In this document: in pieces, positions 1-6,210 of the stretch
Layout of the letters: every line of letters starts with the position of its first letter
Numbering within the stretch: the first letter of the stretch is position 1
From: Deltaproteobacteria bacterium
Lineage (GTDB): Bacteria; Desulfobacterota; Desulfobacteria; Desulfobacterales; JAFDHS01
Length of the DNA stretch: 6,816 nt
Assembly: GCA_019308655.1 (NCBI GenBank)
Contig: JAFDHS010000087.1
Coordinates: 1-6,816, forward strand
Reading direction: 5' to 3'
The notes under the pieces: model-generated
Told to the model about the DNA's origin: nothing
The model's input: only the letters and a program-made list of their open reading frames with translations
The model's database searches: none
Program-made: the position numbers and the translations under genes

Positions 1-1
1 C

Positions 2-1009
2 GGCAAATCCTTTATCCCGATGCTGATGGGATTCGGCTGCAATGTTCCGGCAATTATGGCCACTCGGACCCTTGAAAGTGAAAAGGACCGCATTCTTACC
101 ATACTGATTACCCCTTTTATGTCCTGTTCGGCAAGGCTCCCGATATATATTGTGCTTGCAGGCACCTTTTTCAGTGCCAAAGCCGGAACCATAATTTTCG
201 CTATTTATCTTACAGGTATTATTTTTGCCGTCATAACCGGCCGCATCTTTCGTTCCACACTGCTGACAGGCGCAGACGCCCCATTTGTCATGGAACTCCC
301 CCCTTATCGGGCCCCCATGGTAAAAAGTCTTTTGATTCATATGTGGGATCGCAGCAAAATGTTTCTCAAAAAGATGGGAGGCGTGATACTGATAGGTTCC
401 ATTGTAATATGGGCGCTTTCAAGTTTTCCTCACAACATACGATATTCCATGGATTATGACTCGGAAATCAGCAGAATCAACGCCGAATTTGAAACAACTA
501 TCGCAGATTCGAACGGATCTGAAAGCCGGGTTCTTGAGGAGAAAAGAGACTCAGCCGTTTCAGAACTTTTAAAGGCCCAAAAAGCCGAAAAAACGGAAAA
601 ATCCTTTATGGGTCATATAGGAAAAACCATCGCTCCTGTTTTCAGCCCTATCGGTATTGACTGGCGCGGCAGCGTAGCCCTGCTTACCGGTTTTGTCGCC
701 AAGGAAATCGTTGTCAGCACCCTGGGGGTACTTTATGCTGTTGAAAAAGAAGACGAAGATGCGCTTTCAAAGGCACTTTTATCATCGAATATGACACCAT
801 TGTCCGCACTTGCCATGATGGTTTTCGTACTTTTTTACATGCCCTGCATCGCCGCCATAGCAGCCATAAAGCGTGAAGCCATAGCAGCCATAAAGCGTGA
901 AACCAATTCCATAAAATGGGCGCTTGTCAGCATTGCGCACACCACTTTGGTCGCCTGGTGCATGGCCTTTGTCATATATCAGGGAGGAAAGATTATAGGA
1001 TTCAACTGA
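2..1009 (+). CDS. feoB: Ferrous iron transport protein B, C-terminal part (left edge truncated)
   Basis: FeoB is the inner-membrane Fe2+ permease with an N-terminal GTPase domain. Only the membrane part is here, about 335 codons open from the left edge to TGA at 1007-1009; the G domain lies outside the window. The reading frame opens with the first gate motif GFGCNVPA (conserved Cys codon 38-40), then SCSARLPIY and FVMELPPYRAP, all FeoB hallmarks. Hydrophobic segments lie near nt 140-240, 374-430, 660-740, 795-870 and 912-985. A charged, probably soluble helical stretch (nt ~465-610) sits between two of them. The second gate motif FYMPCIAAIAAIKRE has its Cys at 845-847. It is odd in that AIAAIKRE is present twice because of a perfect 24-bp tandem repeat. 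The frame stays open, so the protein is probably made, but whether the longer helix still works cannot be told. The family call is secure. Regulation (usually Fur/FeoA) lies upstream and is not visible. Confidence 0.96.
   Translation, partial: GKSFIPMLMGFGCNVPAIMATRTLESEKDRILTILITPFMSCSARLPIYIVLAGTFFSAKAGTIIFAIYLTGIIFAVITGRIFRSTLLTGADAPFVMELPPYRAPMVKSLLIHMWDRSKMFLKKMGGVILIGSIVIWALSSFPHNIRYSMDYDSEISRINAEFETTIADSNGSESRVLEEKRDSAVSELLKAQKAEKTEKSFMGHIGKTIAPVFSPIGIDWRGSVALLTGFVAKEIVVSTLGVLYAVEKEDEDALSKALLSSNMTPLSALAMMVFVLFYMPCIAAIAAIKREAIAAIKRETNSIKWALVSIAHTTLVAWCMAFVIYQGGKIIGFN
854..901 (+). repeat. Perfect 24-bp tandem duplication inside feoB
   Basis: Two identical 24-bp units (854-877 and 878-901) abut with no spacer, each encoding AIAAIKRE. 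The repeat length is a multiple of three and keeps the feoB frame. Most FeoB proteins have this segment once, followed by a residue pair like TN/TG and a Trp-Ala-containing helix, so this reads as a recent slippage or unequal-recombination event. Confidence 0.95.
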
Positions 1010-1024
1010 AAAGAACTTGGCAGG

Positions 1025-1038
1025 GTTTACTTGTAAAC
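1025..1038. repeat. 14-bp inverted repeat upstream of the riboswitch promoter
   Basis: GTTTAC and GTAAAC flank a TT centre, giving a perfect dyad 16 nt after the feoB stop and 17 nt before the -35 box at 1056. A 2-nt centre is poor for an RNA hairpin and suits a dimeric DNA-binding protein, so an operator is possible. A weak feoB terminator is the alternative, but no long T-run follows. The function is inference only. Confidence 0.4.
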
Positions 1039-1055
1039 AAATTTCTTAAAGGGGC

Positions 1056-1084
1056 TTGACAGCAATCTCTCAAAGTTTTATAGC
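1056..1084 (+). promoter_or_regulatory. Sigma-70-type promoter for the riboswitch-cheD transcript
   Basis: A perfect -35 box TTGACA (1056-1061), a 17-nt spacer and a -10 box TATAGC (1079-1084) place transcription start near 1090-1092. That is just upstream of the 5' strand of the riboswitch P1 helix (1098), as expected if this promoter makes the riboswitch RNA. It lies after the feoB stop, so cheD is transcribed separately from feoB. Confidence 0.75.
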
Positions 1085-1097
1085 ATCAAATACAAAC

Positions 1098-1191
1098 AGT
1101 TGGATAAAGGCAAACTACTCTAAAGAGGAGGACGCAAAGCCACTGGCCTAAATCCCTATTTTCAGGGACATGGCGGCAGGGTTACCTAACT
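1098..1191 (+). promoter_or_regulatory. Cyclic-di-GMP-I (GEMM-I) riboswitch aptamer
   Basis: The RNA reproduces the GEMM-I core in order: GGCAAAC (1109-1115), a short hairpin, GGACGCAAAGCC (1130-1141), GGCCTAAA (1145-1152), a second hairpin (1153-1168), then GGCGGCAGGGTTACC (1172-1186). AGTT (1098-1101) pairs with AACT (1188-1191) to close P1. Aligned to the Vibrio cholerae Vc2 aptamer, the ligand-contact bases are G20 at 1110, A47 at 1137 and C92 at 1185, all conserved. G20, rather than A20, predicts c-di-GMP rather than 3',3'-cGAMP. The loop that is normally GNRA reads TAAA (1121-1124), while the receptor side (CCTAAA with CATGG) looks normal. The 130-nt gap to cheD must hold the expression platform, which is not obvious. 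Confidence 0.93.
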
Positions 1192-1323
1192 AATGAGATA
1201 CTTTCCACCTACATACCTTGATCGGACTTGTTCCAAGACCATCCTCGTTAAATCATCACAAAAGTAGGTTTACCTTTTGTATAGCGCACAAGTGGCGTAC
1301 TACAGCTAAAATACAAGTATACA
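1192..1323 (+). promoter_or_regulatory. Untranslated leader between riboswitch and cheD; probable expression platform
   Basis: Two hairpins can be drawn. One is GGACTTG/CAAGACC (1224-1230 with 1234-1240, one A-A mismatch). The other is CAAAA-GTA/TAC-C-TTTTG (1259-1279, one bulged C, GGTT loop). ACCTAC at 1207-1212 can instead pair with GTAGGT at 1264-1269, which would exclude the second hairpin, so a switch between alternatives is possible. No stem is followed by a long T-run, so a classical terminator is not evident. No good Shine-Dalgarno precedes the ATG at 1324, and the stretch before it is A/T-rich. Confidence 0.4.
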
Positions 1324-1827
1324 ATGTTCAAAGAATCTAACAACACTTCTCTGACCAAGTACTTTCTTGATCCCGGCTATGTATATCTGCCGGGCAAAGG
1401 TACGCTTGCCGCTTCTTCACTTGGTTCCTGTGTTATTGTATATATTTATGACCATAAGAATCGTATAGGGGGATTGAGTCATTTCCAATATCCTGTAACC
1501 AAAAACAAAAAAAAATGTACCACACGTTATGGGAATATAAGCATTTTAACCCTTATTCGTATGTTTCTTGCCCTTGGATCCAAGAAAAAACACCTGGAAG
1601 CCCAGATTTTTGGTGGGGCGCACAGGCCGATAACTTTCTCCAAGAACATGGGCTGGGAGAATGTCAAGCTGGCCCGAAAAGCCTTAAAGCGGGAAGGGAT
1701 ATATATCGCCTCGGAAGATGTCGGCGGAACTAAAGGCAGGAAGGTTGTTTTTAATACCAAAACCAATGAGGTGGCCATCCTGAAGGTAAATGATCTCCCG
1801 GATAACGAATGGTATCCATATAAATGA
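1324..1827 (+). CDS. cheD: CheD-like chemoreceptor glutamine deamidase
   Basis: CheD hydrolyses specific glutamine side chains of methyl-accepting chemotaxis proteins to glutamate and, in some bacteria, binds CheC; it acts in the cytoplasm. The 167-aa product has the family signatures in order: SLGSCVIVYIYD with catalytic Cys36, GGLSHFQYP with catalytic His53 (17 residues later, the spacing in Thermotoga CheD), EAQIFGGAHRP (about 93-103), and EDVGGTKGRKVVFN (131-144). Length is close to the usual ~160 aa. The Thr that assists catalysis in Thermotoga CheD is replaced by an Ala-Ser-Ser stretch (30-32), so a Ser may take its place. No che, fla or MCP gene is adjacent, so it is an orphan cheD under its own promoter and c-di-GMP riboswitch. 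ATG 1324 is the only sensible start, since the frame is open upstream only to 1285 with no start codon; its ribosome site is weak. Confidence 0.9.
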   Translation: MFKESNNTSLTKYFLDPGYVYLPGKGTLAASSLGSCVIVYIYDHKNRIGGLSHFQYPVTKNKKKCTTRYGNISILTLIRMFLALGSKKKHLEAQIFGGAHRPITFSKNMGWENVKLARKALKREGIYIASEDVGGTKGRKVVFNTKTNEVAILKVNDLPDNEWYPYK

Positions 1828-1842
1828 TAAATGGTATCCATA
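1808..1842 (+). repeat. 13-bp direct repeat across the cheD stop codon
   Basis: AATGGTATCCATA occurs at 1808-1820 and again at 1830-1842, with a 22-bp period. The first copy encodes the last residues of CheD and the second lies after the TGA. It looks like a small local duplication, and no function is apparent. Confidence 0.7.
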
Positions 1843-1868
1843 ATTATTGAATCTTGTTTTTCAAAATA

Positions 1869-1901
1869 AAAAAGCCGTTTGTTTTAAACAAACGGCTTTT
1901 T
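1869..1901. terminator. Bidirectional intrinsic terminator between cheD and PFOR
   Basis: A perfect inverted repeat has arms 1869-1884 and 1886-1901 (AAAAAGCCGTTTG...CAAACGGCTTTTT). It folds realistically as a 13-bp stem with a 7-nt loop, with A-tract and T-tract on the two sides. It lies 41 nt after the cheD stop and 24 nt from the PFOR stop, so it can end both convergent transcripts. Confidence 0.93.
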
Positions 1902-1925
1902 CTATTTTAAGGTTATTACTGTTTT

Positions 1926-4900
1926 CTATTCTTCACAGATAGATTTTGGATCTGCCATTAATTTTAACGCCTTATACCTGTCATTAAATTCCTCTTCGAT
2001 CTGGCTGCGAAGTTTTTTCGACTCATCCGGGAAGGTCTGTTCCAGTACGGCAAACCTGTTTTCACTGGAGAGATATTCCTGGAGACTTCCATCGGGATCT
2101 TTTGAACCCAGAATAAAAGGATTCTTACCTTCGGCCGCAAGAAGCGGATTATATCTGTATACAGGCCAATAACCCGCCTGAACAGCCAATTTTTCCTGTT
2201 CCTGGGTCCTGCCCATCCCTATCTTTATTCCATGATTGATACACGGTGCATAACAAATAATCAAAGAGGGTCCGGGATAGCTGTCGGCTTCGGCAAAGGC
2301 CTTGAGCATCTGCTGCTTGTTGGCGCCCATAGCCACGGATGCGACATACACATAACCGTAGGTCATGGCTATTCTGCCGATATCCTTTTTACCGGTCTTT
2401 TTACCGGAAGCGGCAAATTTTGCAACCGCACCCGTAGGCGTTGCCTTTGAAGATTGACCGCCGGTATTGGAATACACTTCGGTATCAAGGATCAGGATAT
2501 TAACATCTTCGCCGGAAGCAATGACATGGTCCAGACCGCCATAGCCGATATCATAGGCCCATCCGTCACCACCAAATACCCAGATGGATTTTTTAACAAA
2601 AAGATCCGCCATGGTAAATATTTTATCAAGAAGCGGGGTTCGGGAGGCATCGCAAAGCAAGGTTTTAAGCTGGTCACCAAAGCTTTTTGATTTCTCGGCA
2701 TCATTCATCCCCTCCAGCCAGCCGTTCATCGCCGCTTTTAAATCCGGAGCGATGTCGGTATTGACCGCTTCCTTCATCAGTTCTGCCAACTGTTTGCGAC
2801 GCATATCAACCGCCATACCCATACCATAACCGAATTCTGCGGCATCCTCAAAAAGGGAATTGCCCCATGCCGGACCGTGTCCATCCTTGTTGGCACAGTA
2901 AGGGATTGAAGGTGCGGCACCGGCCCAGATTGAACTGCAGCCGGTTGCATTGGCGATAATCATCCTTTCACCAAAGAGCTGGGTCAAAACCTTTACATAA
3001 GGTGTCTCACCGCAGCCCGCACAAGCACCCGAGAATTCAAGAAGCGGTTTCTGAAGCTGGCTTCCCTTGACGGATTCCCTCTTCAAAAGATTTTCCTTTA
3101 AAGGAACGGTAACGGAAAACTCATGGTTCGGTACCTGGTCCGCCATCTGGGTTTCAATCGGCTTCATAACGAGCGCCTTTTCCTTGGCAGGACAGATATC
3201 CACACAATTACCACATCCCTGACAGTCCAGCGTATTCACCTGAATGCGAAACTTGTAACCTTTTAATTCCTTACCGGTGGCATCCTGTGTCACAAATTTT
3301 TCCGGCGCATTGCCAAGTTCCTCATCGGTCGCTACGATGGGAATGATTGCGGCATGAGGACAAACAAATGCGCATTGGTTACACTGAATACAGTTTTCCG
3401 GTATCCATTCAGGCACATCAATTGCGACCCCCCGTTTTTCATACTGGGCCGTGCCGAGAGGAAAGAGTCCATCCGGTGCAAAAGCGCTGACAGGAAGGGA
3501 GTCCCCCTTCTGGCCGGCAATGGGCCGCATAACATTTTTAATAAAATCAGGTTCATCTCGCTCCGGTTTCACCTCTTTTACAATATCTTCCCCGCGTTTC
3601 GGATTCCAGCTTTTAGGATATTTGATCTCCGTTAAGTTTTCCAGGGTATGATCAACGGCGTCGATGTTCATCTGGACGACCTTTTCACCCTTTTTACCAT
3701 AAGTTTTACGGATATCTTCCTTGAGATAACGGATGGCTTCCTCAAAGGGCAGCACGTTTGCCAGTTTAAAAAAGGCCGTCTGCATGATCATGTTGATCCT
3801 TCCGCCAAGTCCTACGGCAGAGGCGATCTTTACCGCATCCACATTGTAGAATTTCAAATCCTTCTCTGCGATAACCTTTTTCATTTCGGCCGAAAGGTTC
3901 TCTTCCATATCCTCAAGAGACCAGTGCGAATTTAACAGAAAGGTACCCCCTTCCTTGATCCCTTCCAGAATATCATAAATCTGAACATAATTTGACTTGT
4001 GACAAGCAATAAAATCCGCAGAATGGACCAGATATGTCGACTGTATCGGCTTGTGACCGAAACGCAGATGGGAAACCGTAATACCGCCGGACTTTTTTGA
4101 ATCATAGGCGAAATAACCCTGCGCGTACATATCGGTATTGTCGCCGATAATCTTGATGGCACTTTTGTTGGCACCCACTGTTCCGTCCGAACCCAGTCCC
4201 CAGAACTTGGATTGTACGGTACCTTCGGGCACGGCGTCAAAAATTTCACCCTCTTCCAAAGAGGTGTTTGTTACATCATCATTGATACCTACGGTAAAGT
4301 GATTTTTCGGCCCGGCGACATTCATGTTGTTAAAGACGGACTTAACCATGGCCGGCGTGAATTCCTTGGACCCCAACCCGTATCTTCCTGCAGTTATCTG
4401 AGGCATTTGACCGCGCTCCATAAAAGCGGTACAAACATCAACATACAAGGGATCACCAATAGCTCCGGGCTCCTTTGTTCTATCCAGAACGGTTATATTT
4501 TCCGCGGAAACAGGAAGTACATTCAGAAAGGCTTCGATGGAAAACGGTCGGTACAGCCGAACTTTGACAAGGCCGACCCTTTCCCCCATGTCATTCATAT
4601 GATTGACGGTTTCCTCGATGGTTTCGCAGGAAGACCCCATGGAAACAATGACTCTCTCCGCATCAGGATGGCCGACATAGTCAAAAAGCTTGTATTTTCG
4701 ACCGGTGAGATCACCCACTTTTTTCATGTAGCATGAAACCAATGCGGGAATAGCATCGTAAAACAGATTGGCGGCTTCTCTTCCCTGAAAATAGATATCC
4801 GGGTTCTGAGCCGTACCTCTCAAAACAGGATGTTCAGGATTCATGGCCCGTTCTTTGAATCTGGCGACAGCGTCAAAATTTACAAGTGAAGCCATGTCGT

Positions 4901-5465
4901 CATAATCAATCATTTCTATCTTCTGAATTTCATGTGAGGTTCTGAACCCGTCAAAATAATGGAGAAACGGAACTGATCCTTCTATGGCACACAAATGGGA
5001 AACAAGGGCCATATCCATGGCCTCCTGTACCGAATTGGAGCAAAGCAGTGCAAACCCTGCCTGCCTCACCGCCATAACATCTGCATGGTCTCCAAAAATG
5101 GACAGCGCATGTGACGCAATCGCGCGGGCCGTAACATGAAATACACCGGGCAGCAACTCGCCCGAAATTTTGTACATGTTGGGAAGCATAAGAAGAAGAC
5201 CCTGGGAGGCCGTAAAAGTTGTCGTCAGCGCCCCTGCTGCAAGTGATCCGTGAATCGCACCGGCAGCACCGCCCTCCGACTGCATCTCTTTAACGGTTAA
5301 GGCCTGCCCGAAAATATTTTTCCGGCCTTGAGCTGCCCATTCATCCGCTATTTCTCCCATCGAAGATGAAGGAGTAATAGGATAAATGACAGCAGCGTCG
5401 CTCATAGCATATGCTACATGTACCGCCGCTGTATTCCCGTCAATTGTTTTCATCGTTTTTGCCAT
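1926..5465 (-). CDS. nifJ: Pyruvate:ferredoxin (flavodoxin) oxidoreductase, single-chain
   Basis: PFOR catalyses pyruvate + CoA + oxidised ferredoxin to acetyl-CoA + CO2 + reduced ferredoxin, reversibly, in the cytoplasm. The 1179-aa chain has all fused domains. The N-terminal domain carries YPITP (Thr31), Glu64 and Arg114, the catalytic residues at identical numbers in D. africanus PFOR. The middle domain has GLGSDGTVGANK (423-434). The ferredoxin-like domain holds two [4Fe-4S] motifs, Cys692/695/698/702 and Cys748/751/754/758. The thiamine-diphosphate domain has GDG (966-968) to Asn1000. The proximal cluster ligands are Cys815, Cys818, Cys843 and Cys1075. The chain stops right after this domain and lacks the ~50-60-residue C-terminal extension of D. 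africanus PFOR, which protects that enzyme from oxygen. The start ATG (5463-5465) has an ideal AGGAGG at 5472-5477. The gene is monocistronic here, ending at TAG (1926-1928) before the shared terminator. Substrate is pyruvate by close resemblance; other 2-oxoacids are unlikely. Confidence 0.98.
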   Translation of the reverse strand: MAKTMKTIDGNTAAVHVAYAMSDAAVIYPITPSSSMGEIADEWAAQGRKNIFGQALTVKEMQSEGGAAGAIHGSLAAGALTTTFTASQGLLLMLPNMYKISGELLPGVFHVTARAIASHALSIFGDHADVMAVRQAGFALLCSNSVQEAMDMALVSHLCAIEGSVPFLHYFDGFRTSHEIQKIEMIDYDDMASLVNFDAVARFKERAMNPEHPVLRGTAQNPDIYFQGREAANLFYDAIPALVSCYMKKVGDLTGRKYKLFDYVGHPDAERVIVSMGSSCETIEETVNHMNDMGERVGLVKVRLYRPFSIEAFLNVLPVSAENITVLDRTKEPGAIGDPLYVDVCTAFMERGQMPQITAGRYGLGSKEFTPAMVKSVFNNMNVAGPKNHFTVGINDDVTNTSLEEGEIFDAVPEGTVQSKFWGLGSDGTVGANKSAIKIIGDNTDMYAQGYFAYDSKKSGGITVSHLRFGHKPIQSTYLVHSADFIACHKSNYVQIYDILEGIKEGGTFLLNSHWSLEDMEENLSAEMKKVIAEKDLKFYNVDAVKIASAVGLGGRINMIMQTAFFKLANVLPFEEAIRYLKEDIRKTYGKKGEKVVQMNIDAVDHTLENLTEIKYPKSWNPKRGEDIVKEVKPERDEPDFIKNVMRPIAGQKGDSLPVSAFAPDGLFPLGTAQYEKRGVAIDVPEWIPENCIQCNQCAFVCPHAAIIPIVATDEELGNAPEKFVTQDATGKELKGYKFRIQVNTLDCQGCGNCVDICPAKEKALVMKPIETQMADQVPNHEFSVTVPLKENLLKRESVKGSQLQKPLLEFSGACAGCGETPYVKVLTQLFGERMIIANATGCSSIWAGAAPSIPYCANKDGHGPAWGNSLFEDAAEFGYGMGMAVDMRRKQLAELMKEAVNTDIAPDLKAAMNGWLEGMNDAEKSKSFGDQLKTLLCDASRTPLLDKIFTMADLFVKKSIWVFGGDGWAYDIGYGGLDHVIASGEDVNILILDTEVYSNTGGQSSKATPTGAVAKFAASGKKTGKKDIGRIAMTYGYVYVASVAMGANKQQMLKAFAEADSYPGPSLIICYAPCINHGIKIGMGRTQEQEKLAVQAGYWPVYRYNPLLAAEGKNPFILGSKDPDGSLQEYLSSENRFAVLEQTFPDESKKLRSQIEEEFNDRYKALKLMADPKSICEE

Positions 5466-5471
5466 TGAGAT

Positions 5472-5477
5472 CCTCCT
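5472..5477 (-). promoter_or_regulatory. Shine-Dalgarno of PFOR
   Basis: On the minus strand AAGGAGGA (core AGGAGG at 5477-5472) lies 6 nt before the ATG at 5465-5463. This full-length match fixes the start and indicates strong translation. Confidence 0.9.
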
Positions 5478-5594
5478 TTTTGATAGAGTTCCAAATGTTA
5501 TGTAAAAACAAATAGCTTACGAAAAAATATCAAAACCCGGTCTGCGGTAAAATGCCCCCAGAAGTGTATCACACCTGCCACTCCTCCAAATTTT

Positions 5595-5636
5595 AAAGGC
5601 TCATGACAAATTTTACATAATTCGTCATGAGCCTTT
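5595..5636 (-). other. Long hairpin at the 5' end of the predicted PFOR leader
   Basis: AAAGGCTCATGAC (5595-5607) and GTCATGAGCCTTT (5624-5636) are perfect 13-bp inverted repeats. Inside them AATT/AATT pairs again after one mismatch, leaving a 6-nt loop. No T-run follows on either strand, so it is a poor terminator. It begins only a few bases after the transcription start predicted from the promoter at 5648-5656. A 5'-stabilising structure, a protein or RNA binding element, or a DNA operator are the options. Confidence 0.6.
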
Positions 5637-5647
5637 CCGCATTCCTT

Positions 5648-5656
5648 ATTATAACA
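5648..5656 (-). promoter_or_regulatory. Candidate extended -10 promoter for PFOR
   Basis: The minus strand reads TGTTATAAT (5656-5648), a perfect TATAAT with the extended TG at the right spacing. No good -35 box lies 16-18 nt further upstream, which extended -10 promoters tolerate. The start would be near 5641, giving a leader of about 175 nt. No better promoter was found nearer to the gene. Confidence 0.45.
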
Positions 5657-6110
5657 ATAGCTTTTCCTAAGCTTTTAAGACCAGCCGTCATATGGTATTT
5701 GCAAAACCCACATAACATAAAGCAAGCAGATCCGATCAGGATAAGTTTCATCCACGATTCCCATGAAACGAAAGTTTGCATACGCCTCTCTTTTGCCCGA
5801 TTTCTGTTTCAGGTTCAAATTTTAATCATCGAAATATTCAATATATTCGAACTTTTAAAACTTTCACACTTCTTAGACTTGAACAAAATCGAAGGATCTA
5901 CAGCAAAAATCTCGAAACCTTGCCTTCAGGAAAGAATCTATGAAAGAATAATTCTCGGACCATGAAATGAAAAAACAAATTATTTTTCAAGTTGGAACCT
6001 AATTTTATACACTATTTCACCCCCTATGTAAAGAAAAAACCAATTATTTCACAGCTTCTCAAGGCCGGAGAGACGCGGCACCTTATCAGACAAAAAGTAA
6101 AATTAATATA
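5657..6110. other. AT-rich region without a recognisable gene
   Basis: Short open frames exist on both strands (for example + 5627-5965 and - 5593-5781), but none has a credible ribosome site together with a protein-like composition, and they overlap each other. The motif AATTATTT(TT)CA recurs at 5978-5989 and 6042-6051, and again at 6181-6192 beyond this stretch. A short TCTC/GAGA hairpin can be drawn near 6056-6072. Nothing else is evident. Confidence 0.5.
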
Positions 6111-6139
6111 TTGACACAAAGCTCTAAATTGATTATTTT
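6111..6139 (+). promoter_or_regulatory. Candidate sigma-70 promoter upstream of orphan terminator
   Basis: A perfect -35 TTGACA (6111-6116), a 17-nt spacer and TATTTT (6134-6139) predict a start near 6146. The -10 box is only moderate, matching TATAAT at four of six positions, and the region is AT-rich, so chance similarity is possible. The promoter could serve the small RNA candidate or the downstream exported protein. Confidence 0.5.
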
Positions 6140-6151
6140 TTAGACTTAATT

Positions 6152-6166
6152 ACACCTTGAAGGTGT
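6152..6166 (+). repeat. Inverted repeat / small hairpin
   Basis: ACACCTT and AAGGTGT flank a single G. As RNA it forms a 5-bp stem ACACC/GGTGT with a TTGAA loop; as DNA it is a 15-bp dyad that could be an operator. It lies just after the predicted start of the candidate RNA. Confidence 0.45.
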
Positions 6167-6210
6167 TGCCATAAACGAATAATTATTTTTCAAAATAAAA
6201 GTTTTAAAAT

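Noticed and set aside
1109..1186. cGAMP-type (GEMM-Ib) riboswitch
   Set aside because: The base equivalent to Vc2 position 20 is G (1110), not A, which favours c-di-GMP.
4212..4736. Plus-strand 174-codon open frame
   Set aside because: It is antisense to PFOR, whose frame is conserved and intact; it is a shadow of PFOR codon use.
5498..5674. Minus-strand open frame with spaced cysteines (CYNKEC...CKICH) resembling a zinc ribbon
   Set aside because: It has no plausible ATG, GTG or TTG start with a ribosome site before the cysteines, is bounded by a stop just upstream, and spans the perfect hairpin at 5595-5636, which explains that sequence better.
5593..5781. Minus-strand 62-codon open frame with a hydrophobic stretch
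   Set aside because: No Shine-Dalgarno, no family resemblance, and its end lies inside the hairpin while the PFOR promoter candidate lies within it.
5627..5965. Plus-strand 112-codon open frame
   Set aside because: Composition looks like translated AT-rich noncoding DNA, there is no ribosome site, and it overlaps the opposite-strand promoter and hairpin.
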